NCBI GenBank assembly: GCA_903899965.1
Contig: CAIULB010000017.1
Location: 1 to 44,563, forward strand
Length of the DNA: 44,563 nt
From: an uncultured Methylophilaceae bacterium
GTDB lineage: Bacteria; Pseudomonadota; Gammaproteobacteria; Burkholderiales; Methylophilaceae
Direction: 5' to 3'
Position numbers and translations under genes: made by a program. The notes under the pieces are model-generated. The model was not told the DNA's origin, did not search any database, and saw only the letters and a program-made list of their open reading frames with translations. Of this stretch, positions 23,934 through 31,256 are shown one piece after another; the stretch's first letter is position 1; the number at the start of each line of letters is the position of its first letter.

Positions 23934-24902
23934 TTAGCAGTAAGGGTCAGTTTGTAAGAGATAGTTTTGCACGTAGTCGCGGACGCCTTCCTCTAGCGTG
24001 TGAAACTTCTCTGTGTAACCAGCGTCAGCAAGTTTAAACATCTTGGCTTCGGTAAAGTATTGATACTTGCCCCGCAAGTCTTCTGGCATGTCGATGTAAG
24101 TAATGTTGGGCGCTTTGCCCATGCTGGTCATCACGGCGCTTGCAAGGTCTTTAAATGCCCGCGCTTGACCAGTGCCAATATTATAAATGCCTGACTCGCA
24201 TAAGTTATTCACAAAATGCACAACAGCCGCGGCGGCATCTTTTACATACACGAAGTCACGCAATTGCATGCCATCTTCATAGCCCGCTAGATGACTCTTG
24301 AATAACTTAACAGTGCCTTCAGCTTTAAACTGATTGAAGGTGTGGAAGGACACGCTGGCCATCCGCTCTTTGTGGTATTCGTTAGGGCCATACACATTAA
24401 AGAACTTAAAGCCTTGCCATTGAGGAGGGCTTTTGTGTGCGTCTTGTTGCAGGGCCCATTGGTCAAAGTATTGTTTTGAATAGCCATAGCCATTGAGTGG
24501 GCGTAGCGTATTAATGTCGCAAGCATCATCGTAACCTTGCTCGCCTGCACCATAAGTGGCGGCTGAGCTGGCATATAAAAACGGTACTTTGTTTTCAGTG
24601 CACCAATCCCATAAAAACTGGCTGTAGCGAATATTGTTTTGGACTAATTTATTGAAATCGCGCTCGGTCGTCGCGCTAATCGCGCCCATGTGGATGATGG
24701 CGTCAATTTTAGGTTTGCCCGCTAAAAAGCAAGCAAGCTCGCTTTTGTCTAGATAATTGGCATAGCGGCGTTTAACAAGGTTTTGCCATTGTTCGGGGTG
24801 CTGAATATCGTCCACAATCACCAAGTCATCTCGCCCTAAGTTGTTGAGATGCCAAGCAATCATGCTACCTATCATGCCTGCGCCGCCAGTAATTACTATC
24901 AT
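23934..24902 (-). CDS. hldD: ADP-L-glycero-D-manno-heptose 6-epimerase HldD
   Basis: HldD epimerises ADP-D,D-heptose to ADP-L,D-heptose, the donor for WaaC and WaaF. The 322-residue SDR protein has the nucleotide motif GGAGMIGS (Met where Phe is usual), IHMGAISATTE, the catalytic YxxxK in YGYSKQYFD, and FKFFNVYGPNEYHK. RDFVYVKDAA is also present. It is the first gene of the heptose operon. A 76-base gap separates it from the end of hemH on the same strand. Confidence 0.97.
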   Translation of the reverse strand: MIVITGGAGMIGSMIAWHLNNLGRDDLVIVDDIQHPEQWQNLVKRRYANYLDKSELACFLAGKPKIDAIIHMGAISATTERDFNKLVQNNIRYSQFLWDWCTENKVPFLYASSAATYGAGEQGYDDACDINTLRPLNGYGYSKQYFDQWALQQDAHKSPPQWQGFKFFNVYGPNEYHKERMASVSFHTFNQFKAEGTVKLFKSHLAGYEDGMQLRDFVYVKDAAAAVVHFVNNLCESGIYNIGTGQARAFKDLASAVMTSMGKAPNITYIDMPEDLRGKYQYFTEAKMFKLADAGYTEKFHTLEEGVRDYVQNYLLQTDPYC

Positions 24903-24978
24903 CTTTGCTTACCTATTTTGGGTTGCTTGTTTTGCTTAAAGCAAACTAATTACAACATTATAAACGCTTAGGCTAGAT

Positions 24979-26085
24979 TTAGGCCTTTTCGCTTAATGCC
25001 TGGGCAAGTTGTCTGGTTAGCGTTGCTTGTTTTTCAGCTTCTTGTTCATCCCATTCACTTGATACCCAGCCATGCAAGTTTTCCATGGCGATATCGCACA
25101 TCGCATTTATCCAAGCATCGCGGCCATTAAGACATGGAATATAGTGATATTCGCCGCCGCCATTGCTTTGGAAAATGTGCTTACCTTCCATGGCGATTTC
25201 TTCTAGCGTCTCTAAGCAGTCGCTGCTAAAGCCAGGGCAGATGACATCAATGCGCTCAGTTTTGGCTTTACCTAAGTCTTCTAAGGTGCTTGCCAAATAA
25301 GGCTTGAGCCACTCTTGTTTACCAAAACGAGACTGGAATGCGATTTGATACTCTTCTTTGCTTAGGTTAAGTACTTCTGCTAATAAACGGCCTGTTTTCA
25401 TACATTCGCAGTGGTAAGGATCGCCTTTAAGTAAGTGGAACTTCGGCACGCCGTGAAAACTCATGACGAGCTTCCTTGGTTTGCCGTTCGTTGCCCAATG
25501 TTCTAACACACTGTTAGCTAATGCTTGAATATAAGCAGGGTGGTCGTGGTAATTGCGGATGGTACGTATCGCTGGCACATTGCGCGTTTTGAGTAAGACT
25601 TTCCAAATGGCATCTAAAGACGCTGCCGTACTACTTGCCGCGTATTGTGGGTAGAGTGGAAACACTAAAATTTTATTGCAATGCTGCGCTTTGAGTCTCT
25701 CAATCGCAGAAGCCATACTTGGGTTGCCGTAGCTCATGCCAAGCTCAACCACATAAGGCGACGCAATACGTTGGCTTAAAAAGCTTGAAAGTAGTTTCTT
25801 TTGTTTTTGCGCGTTGACCATTAAGGGGGAGCCTTCGCTTGTCCACACCATGGCATATTTTTCTGCTGATTTTTTGGGGCGCACCACCAAAATAATGCAA
25901 TGCAAAATCCAGCACCAAATAAACCGTGGAATTTCCACAATGCGTCTGTCCATCAAAAACTGGCCTAAGTATCTTTTAAGTGACTTAGCATCGGGGGCAT
26001 CTGGTGTGCCAAGGTTGGCAAGTAAAATGCCGACCTTTGCTTGGTCGCCATGTTGATATGGAGGTTCTGCTTTGTAATAAGCCAT
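24979..26085 (-). CDS. hemH: Ferrochelatase
   Basis: HemH inserts Fe(II) into protoporphyrin IX in the last step of protoheme synthesis. The 368-residue protein starts its core with GILLANLGTPDAPD. It shows the family His in MSFHGVPKFHL, CECMKTGRLLAE, QSRFGKQEWLKPY, CPGFSSDCLETLEE, and IPCLN near the end. The length matches other betaproteobacterial HemH. It starts 24 bases after hrcA and is probably co-transcribed with it. Confidence 0.97.
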   Translation of the reverse strand: MAYYKAEPPYQHGDQAKVGILLANLGTPDAPDAKSLKRYLGQFLMDRRIVEIPRFIWCWILHCIILVVRPKKSAEKYAMVWTSEGSPLMVNAQKQKKLLSSFLSQRIASPYVVELGMSYGNPSMASAIERLKAQHCNKILVFPLYPQYAASSTAASLDAIWKVLLKTRNVPAIRTIRNYHDHPAYIQALANSVLEHWATNGKPRKLVMSFHGVPKFHLLKGDPYHCECMKTGRLLAEVLNLSKEEYQIAFQSRFGKQEWLKPYLASTLEDLGKAKTERIDVICPGFSSDCLETLEEIAMEGKHIFQSNGGGEYHYIPCLNGRDAWINAMCDIAMENLHGWVSSEWDEQEAEKQATLTRQLAQALSEKA

Positions 26086-26109
26086 TTGTTGGTCTTTATA
26101 AAATTATCG

Positions 26110-27129
26110 TTAAGTATTAGATAGCGCGTTTGAAAGAAGTTTCGCAGTGATGTCCACAATTGGGATAACGCGTTCATAAGCCATGCGGGTTGGGCCTATC
26201 ACGCCCAGCGTGCCAACCACTTGGCCATCAGCTTCGTAGGGAGCTGTTACCATGCTGCATTCATCAAGTGGTAAATAGCCACTTTCGCCGCCAATGAAGA
26301 TCTGGATGCCTTCCGCGCGTTGACTGTTATCAAGTAATTGCATCAGCGAAGTGCGGCGCTCGAATATCTCAAAAAGCTTACGCAATGAGGTGACGTTGGT
26401 GGATAAGTCATCTACTTGCAATAAATTGCGCTCGCCTGAAATCACCACATTATCTTTATCTTCGTCGAGTACTTTGCCACTTGCATCAAGTGCTGCAGCC
26501 ATGAGGCGCGTCATATCAGATTGCATCTGTTTTAACTCTTCATGGAGCTTCTGCTGCGCTTGCTCAAAAGTAAATCCGGTGTAGTGCTGGTTAAAGAAGT
26601 TAGTTGCTTGAACCAGTTCAGCTGCTGAATAAGGCTTGTCAGTTAGAATAATGCGGTTCTGCACATTGCCATCGGTCGTGACGATAATCACCAAAATGCG
26701 CTTTTCAGATAAGGGTAAAAATTCAAGATGCTTAAATGCGATGCTTTTGCGTTTTGGAATCATTACTAAGCCAGCAAACTGAGTTAGCTCGGAAAGTATG
26801 CCGGCCGCAGATGAAATGAGTTCTTGTGGATCTGGTGAGCGAAGCTCATGTTTTAGGCGCTGAATTTCTTGGCTTTGCATCGGTTGAACCGTGAGCAAAG
26901 TGTCGACAAAAAAGCGATAGCCGCGCTGTGTTGGAATGCGACCTGCTGAAGTGTGAGGGCTAGTGATAAAGCCCAAAGCCTCTAGGTCTGACATCACATT
27001 ACGAATGGTCGCAGGGCTTAAATCTAAACCAGAGCATTGTGAAAGGGTGCGTGAGCCTACAGGTTGCCCATCATTAATGTAATGTTCGACCAGGGTTTTG
27101 AGTAAAATTTGCGCGCGTTTATCTAACAT
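26110..27129 (-). CDS. hrcA: Heat-inducible transcription repressor HrcA
   Basis: HrcA represses class I heat-shock genes by binding CIRCE (TTAGCACTC-N9-GAGTGCTAA), usually in front of groESL in betaproteobacteria, and needs GroEL to be active. The 339-residue protein has the N-terminal winged helix ([20 protein letters not shown], then [18 protein letters not shown]), a GAF-like middle domain and the C-terminal block SVVTAPYEA-like ([24 protein letters not shown]). No CIRCE is seen in this window, so its targets lie elsewhere. It has an extended -10 promoter of its own. Confidence 0.96.
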   Translation of the reverse strand: MLDKRAQILLKTLVEHYINDGQPVGSRTLSQCSGLDLSPATIRNVMSDLEALGFITSPHTSAGRIPTQRGYRFFVDTLLTVQPMQSQEIQRLKHELRSPDPQELISSAAGILSELTQFAGLVMIPKRKSIAFKHLEFLPLSEKRILVIIVTTDGNVQNRIILTDKPYSAAELVQATNFFNQHYTGFTFEQAQQKLHEELKQMQSDMTRLMAAALDASGKVLDEDKDNVVISGERNLLQVDDLSTNVTSLRKLFEIFERRTSLMQLLDNSQRAEGIQIFIGGESGYLPLDECSMVTAPYEADGQVVGTLGVIGPTRMAYERVIPIVDITAKLLSNALSNT

Positions 27130-27167
27130 GCTTGTTGCTGTAATGTGGCTGAAAAGTGCATTTTTGT

Positions 27168-27195
27168 ATCATAGCAAGCCTACTCTTAATTCAAA
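27168..27195 (-). promoter_or_regulatory. Promoter of hrcA-hemH
   Basis: On the minus strand TTTGAA (27190-27195), a 16-base spacer and TATGAT (27168-27173) are preceded by TGC, forming an extended -10. The start would be near 27161, about 32 bases before the hrcA ATG. Confidence 0.62.
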
Positions 27196-27238
27196 AGCTT
27201 TTACGCAACACTTCTATGTCTGGCTTGAATATGATTAA

Positions 27239-28111
27239 ATGCAAGAGATGAAAAAAGCCTTTAAAAATGTCGCCATTATTGGCAAATACAATGCGTCTGA
27301 AATGCGCGATAGCATCCTTGCGATGTGCGCGTTTTTGGCGTCCGAAAAAATCACTGTTTCATTAGAAGCTTCAACTGCTGACCATTGCAATATTTCAGGC
27401 TTTGCAACTTTGAGTATGGACGAGATTGGCGATAGCGTGGACCTGGCTATAGTGCTTGGTGGTGATGGCACTATGCTAAGTGTTGCGCGTAAGCTTGCTG
27501 ATAGTCACATCCCGCTGATTGGTGTTAATCAAGGCCGCGTTGGTTTTTTAACGGATATCAATTCTGCCAATATGCTCGATGAAATGCGCAAAATTCTAGC
27601 TGGGGATTACAGCATTGAAGAGCGTATTCTGCTGAATGCCATAGTGTACCGAAATGGCAAACAAATCAGCACTGGGCGTGCGATGAACGATGTGGTGATT
27701 AACAAAGCAGGCATGTCACGTTTGATAGAGTTAGAGGTTAATATCGACGGTCAGTTTGTGCATAGACAACGTTCTGATGGCCTCATTTTAACTACCCCAA
27801 CAGGTACAACCGCTTACGCGCTTTCTGCGGGTGGTCCGATTTTGCATCCAACATTAGATGCCATTACTTTGGTACCAATTTGTCCACATACTTTGAGTAA
27901 TCGCCCAATTGCCATCCGTAGTAATAGCATCGTTGAAATTACTTTGGTGCATTGTGAAGATGCTGGTGTGCACTTGGATGGTCAATTGCAATTGGCCTTA
28001 GAGGCAGGCGATAAGTTAGTGGTTCAGCGTGATGAAAAAACTGTTTCACTGCTACATCCACTAGGACATAGTCACTACGACATGCTTAGACAAAAGCTTA
28101 ACTGGGGTTAG
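27239..28111 (+). CDS. nadK: NAD kinase
   Basis: NadK phosphorylates NAD to NADP. The 290-residue protein has the GGDGT motif (residues 74-78, LGGDGTML), IGVNQGRVGFLTDI, the NE/D-type segment MNDVVINKAG, and SDGLILTTPTGTTAYALSAGGPI with the catalytic loop. All are diagnostic of bacterial NadK. The start is ATG 27239 or ATG 27248 (MKKAFKNV); neither has a clear ribosome site. It diverges from hrcA and is followed by recN after 7 bases. Confidence 0.97.
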   Translation: MQEMKKAFKNVAIIGKYNASEMRDSILAMCAFLASEKITVSLEASTADHCNISGFATLSMDEIGDSVDLAIVLGGDGTMLSVARKLADSHIPLIGVNQGRVGFLTDINSANMLDEMRKILAGDYSIEERILLNAIVYRNGKQISTGRAMNDVVINKAGMSRLIELEVNIDGQFVHRQRSDGLILTTPTGTTAYALSAGGPILHPTLDAITLVPICPHTLSNRPIAIRSNSIVEITLVHCEDAGVHLDGQLQLALEAGDKLVVQRDEKTVSLLHPLGHSHYDMLRQKLNWG

Positions 28112-28118
28112 TTTAAGC

Positions 28119-29771
28119 ATGTTGCAAACGCTTTCCATTCGAGATTTTGTGATTGTTGATGCGCTCAATATTGAGTTCTCAACAGGGTTCACTGTGCTTA
28201 CGGGTGAGACGGGCGCTGGCAAGTCTATTCTGATTGATGCCTTATCTTTAGCAATGGGCGCGAGAGGCGAGGGCGGCATTACCCGCGCTGGCTGTGAAAA
28301 AGCGGAAATCAGCGCGAGTTTTTATATTGCCAAGCTAGAAGGCCTCAAGGCTTGGATGCAAGAAAATGAGATCTCTAATGATGATGACCAATTGCTCTGC
28401 CGTCGCATCATTTACGCAGATGGTCGTTCACGTGCTTTTATTAACGGTCAGCCAGCCACCATTCAGCAACTCAAAGATGTGGGTGAATTTTTGGTCGATA
28501 TCTACAGCCAAAACGCACATCACTCGTTGCTCAAACTTTCGACCCAGCGTGAGATTTTTGATGATTATTGTGGCTTGAGTTCGCTTGCGGTTGAAACATC
28601 ATCGGCTTATAAACAATGGCAAACGCTTTATCAGCGCCGTATTGAAATGGAGCAAAACGCGAGTAAATATGCAGATGAGTTGGCTGAGCTTCGAGACAAA
28701 GTACGTGAGTTGGTGCAGCTTGGTTTTGTGGCGGAAGAGTGGGAAAGTTTACAGCAAGAGCATAGCCGACTCTCACATGGTGCCAGTCTTTTGTCGGGTT
28801 GTGAGGAATGCCGTGAGTTGTTATCCGAAGGCGAGATTTCTGCATTACGTCAGTTAAGCACTGCCCAATCTAAGTTGCAGGGTTTGCGTGATTACGATGC
28901 TGGCTTGGATGAAGCTTTGGTGACTTTAGATTCTGCCATTATTCAGCTTGATGAAACTGACCGCTTTTTGAATCGTTATCTGCAACATGCAGAACTAGAC
29001 CCTGAACGATTGGCTGAGGTAGAACTTCGTATTCAAACCATTCATGCGGTTTCACGCAAGTATCGTGTGCGGCCAGAAGAGCTTATTGAGTTACTTACTC
29101 AATGGCAAAAGCGGATGGCTGAGCTTGAGAGTGTTAATGCGGATGGCGAACTTGCCAAACAAGAGGCTGCAGCAAAGATGGCTTATGATTCCTTAGCCAA
29201 AAAACTCAGCGAAGGTCGCCATCAAAAAGCACCTAATTTAAGCCAAAAAATCACAGGTGAAATGCAACGTTTATCATTAGCGGGCGGACGTTTTGAAGTG
29301 GCCTTAACGCCACAAAATCCATCAAGTGTAGGCTTGGAGCAGGTGGAATTTTTGGTGGCAGGTCATGTGGGTGTGGAAGCAAGACCGCTCAACAAAGTGG
29401 CCTCTGGCGGCGAGCTTTCTCGTGTCAGTTTGGCGATTCGCGTGGTGACTGCAGAGCAGGGCAGTGTGCCTACCATGATTTTTGATGAAGTAGATGTTGG
29501 CATTGGCGGCGGCGTGGCCGAAGTGGTTGGGCAGCTTCTTAAGCATTTAGGGATTGGTCGACAAGTGTTGGTGATTACCCATCTGCCACAAGTCGCATCT
29601 CAAGGCGCACAGCATCTTAATGTCAAGAAAATCCAACGTGACAACCTGACGCTTAGCTCAATTGAGCCTTTAAATGATAATGCGCGTGTTGAAGAAATCG
29701 CTCGTATGCTGGGCGGTGTAGAAATTACCGAAACTACACGTCAACACGCCAGAGAAATGCTGGCTGGGTAA
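28119..29771 (+). CDS. recN: DNA repair protein RecN
   Basis: RecN is an SMC-like ATPase that acts early at double-strand breaks. The 550-residue protein has Walker A GETGAGKSIL near the N-terminus and two coiled-coil arms (about 155-215 and 290-360). The C-terminal ABC signature (ASGGELSRVSLAIRVV) and Walker B (MIFDEVDVGIGG) follow, with the late VLVITHLPQVASQ. nadK-recN adjacency is common in proteobacteria. I see no LexA box in front; a nadK-linked transcript is likely. Confidence 0.97.
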   Translation: MLQTLSIRDFVIVDALNIEFSTGFTVLTGETGAGKSILIDALSLAMGARGEGGITRAGCEKAEISASFYIAKLEGLKAWMQENEISNDDDQLLCRRIIYADGRSRAFINGQPATIQQLKDVGEFLVDIYSQNAHHSLLKLSTQREIFDDYCGLSSLAVETSSAYKQWQTLYQRRIEMEQNASKYADELAELRDKVRELVQLGFVAEEWESLQQEHSRLSHGASLLSGCEECRELLSEGEISALRQLSTAQSKLQGLRDYDAGLDEALVTLDSAIIQLDETDRFLNRYLQHAELDPERLAEVELRIQTIHAVSRKYRVRPEELIELLTQWQKRMAELESVNADGELAKQEAAAKMAYDSLAKKLSEGRHQKAPNLSQKITGEMQRLSLAGGRFEVALTPQNPSSVGLEQVEFLVAGHVGVEARPLNKVASGGELSRVSLAIRVVTAEQGSVPTMIFDEVDVGIGGGVAEVVGQLLKHLGIGRQVLVITHLPQVASQGAQHLNVKKIQRDNLTLSSIEPLNDNARVEEIARMLGGVEITETTRQHAREMLAG

Positions 29772-29886
29772 TAAAAAATAATCCTTAATGGCCCCTTGAA
29801 TTAATTCAGGTCAACCCCAATGTTCCTATCAGCGTTTATCTAAACTAGCACTATTTAAACCACCAATTTTTAAAAGAGGAAACCGA

Positions 29887-30690
29887 ATGCGAATGAAATC
29901 CTTATTAGGCGCTTGTGTTTTAGCGCTGGCTTTTAATGTGGCAATGCCGACTTATGCGGCAGATCAATTTTCGCTTCATGATGTTTATCAAGCGGCGGAA
30001 GCGGGCAATATAGCTAAGGCACAAGCCATGATGGAGCAAGTGCTGCGTGACCATCCTGATAGCGCCAAAGCCCATTATGTAGAAGCGCAGTTACTCGCTA
30101 AACAAGGAAAATTGGCCGCTGCCGCTGCAGAGCTTGGCACCGCAGAACGCTTAAAGCCAGGCTTGCCAGACGAAAAGCCGCAATCTGTGCAAGAACTTAA
30201 AGCGGTGATTGCGGGACATGCCGGCAATGTAAGCAATGCTCGTCCACAAGATGCGCAAGGCGGCATTGGCCTTGGCTCAATATTGCTTATTTTGGCTTTA
30301 GTTGTATTTATCTTCTTTGTTGGTCGCGCAATGGGTCGCCGAAACAATCCAGTAGTTTATCCAGCAGGAAACTTCAACGGTGGAAATGCGCCATATGGTC
30401 AAGCGCCTTATGGCGGAGCTCCTTATGGTGGTGCGCCAATGGGCGGTGGCATGGGTTCTGGCATTATGGGCGGCTTGGCAACGGGCGCCGCACTTGGCGC
30501 TGGTATGGTTGCTGGTGAAGCGATGATGCATCACTTTACTGATGGTGATGGAAACACCCATAGCAATGGCGTGATTAGCGATGCTAACGCCGGCGACTCT
30601 TGGACGGATAACAACGACATGGGTGGTAATGACTTTGGTGTGACCGACAGCGGCTCTTGGGATGATGGCGGTGGCGGTGATTGGACTTAA
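29887..30690 (+). CDS. Membrane-anchored TPR protein with Gly/Tyr repeats, function unknown
   Basis: The protein has 267 residues and I do not recognise a named family. A signal peptide is likely (1-24, ending TYA before ADQF). Residues 29-91 look like one to two TPR helices (AQAMMEQVLRDHPDSAKAHYVEAQLLAKQGKLAAAAAEL, split here as motif only). A single membrane helix spans about 129-147, followed by arginines. Then come PYGQA/PYGGA repeats (168-184), a Gly/Ala-rich stretch (188-213) and an acidic Gly/Trp-rich tail. The strong ribosome site AAAAGAGGAAA fixes the start. It is transcribed alone and ends at a terminator shared with fur. Confidence 0.78.
   Translation: MRMKSLLGACVLALAFNVAMPTYAADQFSLHDVYQAAEAGNIAKAQAMMEQVLRDHPDSAKAHYVEAQLLAKQGKLAAAAAELGTAERLKPGLPDEKPQSVQELKAVIAGHAGNVSNARPQDAQGGIGLGSILLILALVVFIFFVGRAMGRRNNPVVYPAGNFNGGNAPYGQAPYGGAPYGGAPMGGGMGSGIMGGLATGAALGAGMVAGEAMMHHFTDGDGNTHSNGVISDANAGDSWTDNNDMGGNDFGVTDSGSWDDGGGGDWT
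30387..30440 (+). repeat. Short tandem repeat coding PYG(Q/G)A pentapeptides
   Basis: About three and a half imperfect 15-base units encode APYGQ, APYGG, APYGG and APMGG. They lie after the membrane helix of the TPR protein and could expand or contract by recombination. Confidence 0.7.
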
Positions 30691-30702
30691 AATATGAAGA
30701 AT

Positions 30703-30728
30703 AAAAAAGGGGCGCAAGCCCCTTTTTT
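30703..30728. terminator. Bidirectional terminator between the TPR gene and fur
   Basis: A perfect 11-base-pair stem (AAAAAAGGGGC / GCCCCTTTTTT) with a GCAA loop lies 12 bases after the TPR gene stop and 11 bases after the fur stop. A and T tracts flank it for both directions. Confidence 0.93.
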
Positions 30729-30739
30729 ATTCTTGGGAA

Positions 30740-31168
30740 TTACTTATGCGGACAAGGGTTTTTGGTGCAGTCTGCGTAAATATATAATGAGTGCTCGTTA
30801 ATCTTAAAGCCGCGCTCTTCAGCGGCTTTGTGCTGTAAGGCTTCGATGTTCTCATCGCAAAATTCTTCAACGCGGCCGCATTGCATACATACAATATGGT
30901 CGTGATGCTCGCCATGATTAAGCTCAAACACGGCCTTGCCACTTTCGAAGTGGTGGCGGACTAAAAGGCCTGCTTGTTCAAACTGGGTGAGAACGCGGTA
31001 AACCGTTGCGAGCCCAACATCATCGCCTGTGCTTAACAAAATTTTGTAAACATCCTCGGCTGACATATGTCTGTCTTTGCTATTTTCAAACAGACTTAAT
31101 ACCTTGAGGCGTGGCAGGGTTGCTTTGAGGCCTACGTTTTTTAATTCATCTGGTTCACGTGCATTCAT
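30740..31168 (-). CDS. fur: Ferric uptake regulator Fur
   Basis: Fur is a metal-dependent repressor that, with Fe(II), blocks iron-uptake genes. The 142-residue protein has the winged helix (LKATLPRLKVLSLFE, DVGLATVYRVLTQFEQAGLL) and the dimerisation domain with the His-rich metal site NHGEHHDHIVC. Zinc-binding CMQC and the C-terminal CTKNPC are also present. The length is typical. It diverges from the bamE-type gene; the 88-base gap has a GC-rich hairpin in the fur leader. Confidence 0.97.
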   Translation of the reverse strand: MNAREPDELKNVGLKATLPRLKVLSLFENSKDRHMSAEDVYKILLSTGDDVGLATVYRVLTQFEQAGLLVRHHFESGKAVFELNHGEHHDHIVCMQCGRVEEFCDENIEALQHKAAEERGFKINEHSLYIYADCTKNPCPHK

Positions 31169-31191
31169 GTTTGTTCGCCTTGCCTAGGTTT

Positions 31192-31206
31192 AAGGGCGGC
31201 GCCCTT
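31192..31206 (-). other. Hairpin in the fur leader region
   Basis: AAGGGC and GCCCTT pair around a 3-base GGC loop, 24 bases upstream of the fur ATG. It would be in the fur leader if transcription starts beyond it. In the plus direction it is followed by TT, but no plus-strand gene precedes it. Confidence 0.4.
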
Positions 31207-31235
31207 TTGTTGCTACTTATGGGACTGTAAGTCGT

Positions 31236-31243
31236 GGTATATT
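31236..31243 (+). promoter_or_regulatory. Possible extended -10 for the bamE-type gene
   Basis: TGGTATATT is an extended -10 element. A start near 31250 would make ATG 31272 the more comfortable initiation codon of the downstream gene. The -35 is not clear. Confidence 0.4.
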
Positions 31244-31256
31244 ATCGCTAATTCTT

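Noticed and set aside
29799-29815. Palindrome around GAATTAATTC after recN
   Set aside because: Short, AT-rich and without a T tract; not a convincing terminator or operator.
30298-30717. 139-residue antisense frame over the TPR gene
   Set aside because: It arises from the repetitive Gly/Tyr codons read backwards and runs over the terminator; no family features.
31169-31256. Fur box in the fur/bamE gap (autoregulation)
   Set aside because: GATAAT occurs once, but no 19-base palindrome of the GATAATGATAATCATTATC type can be traced.
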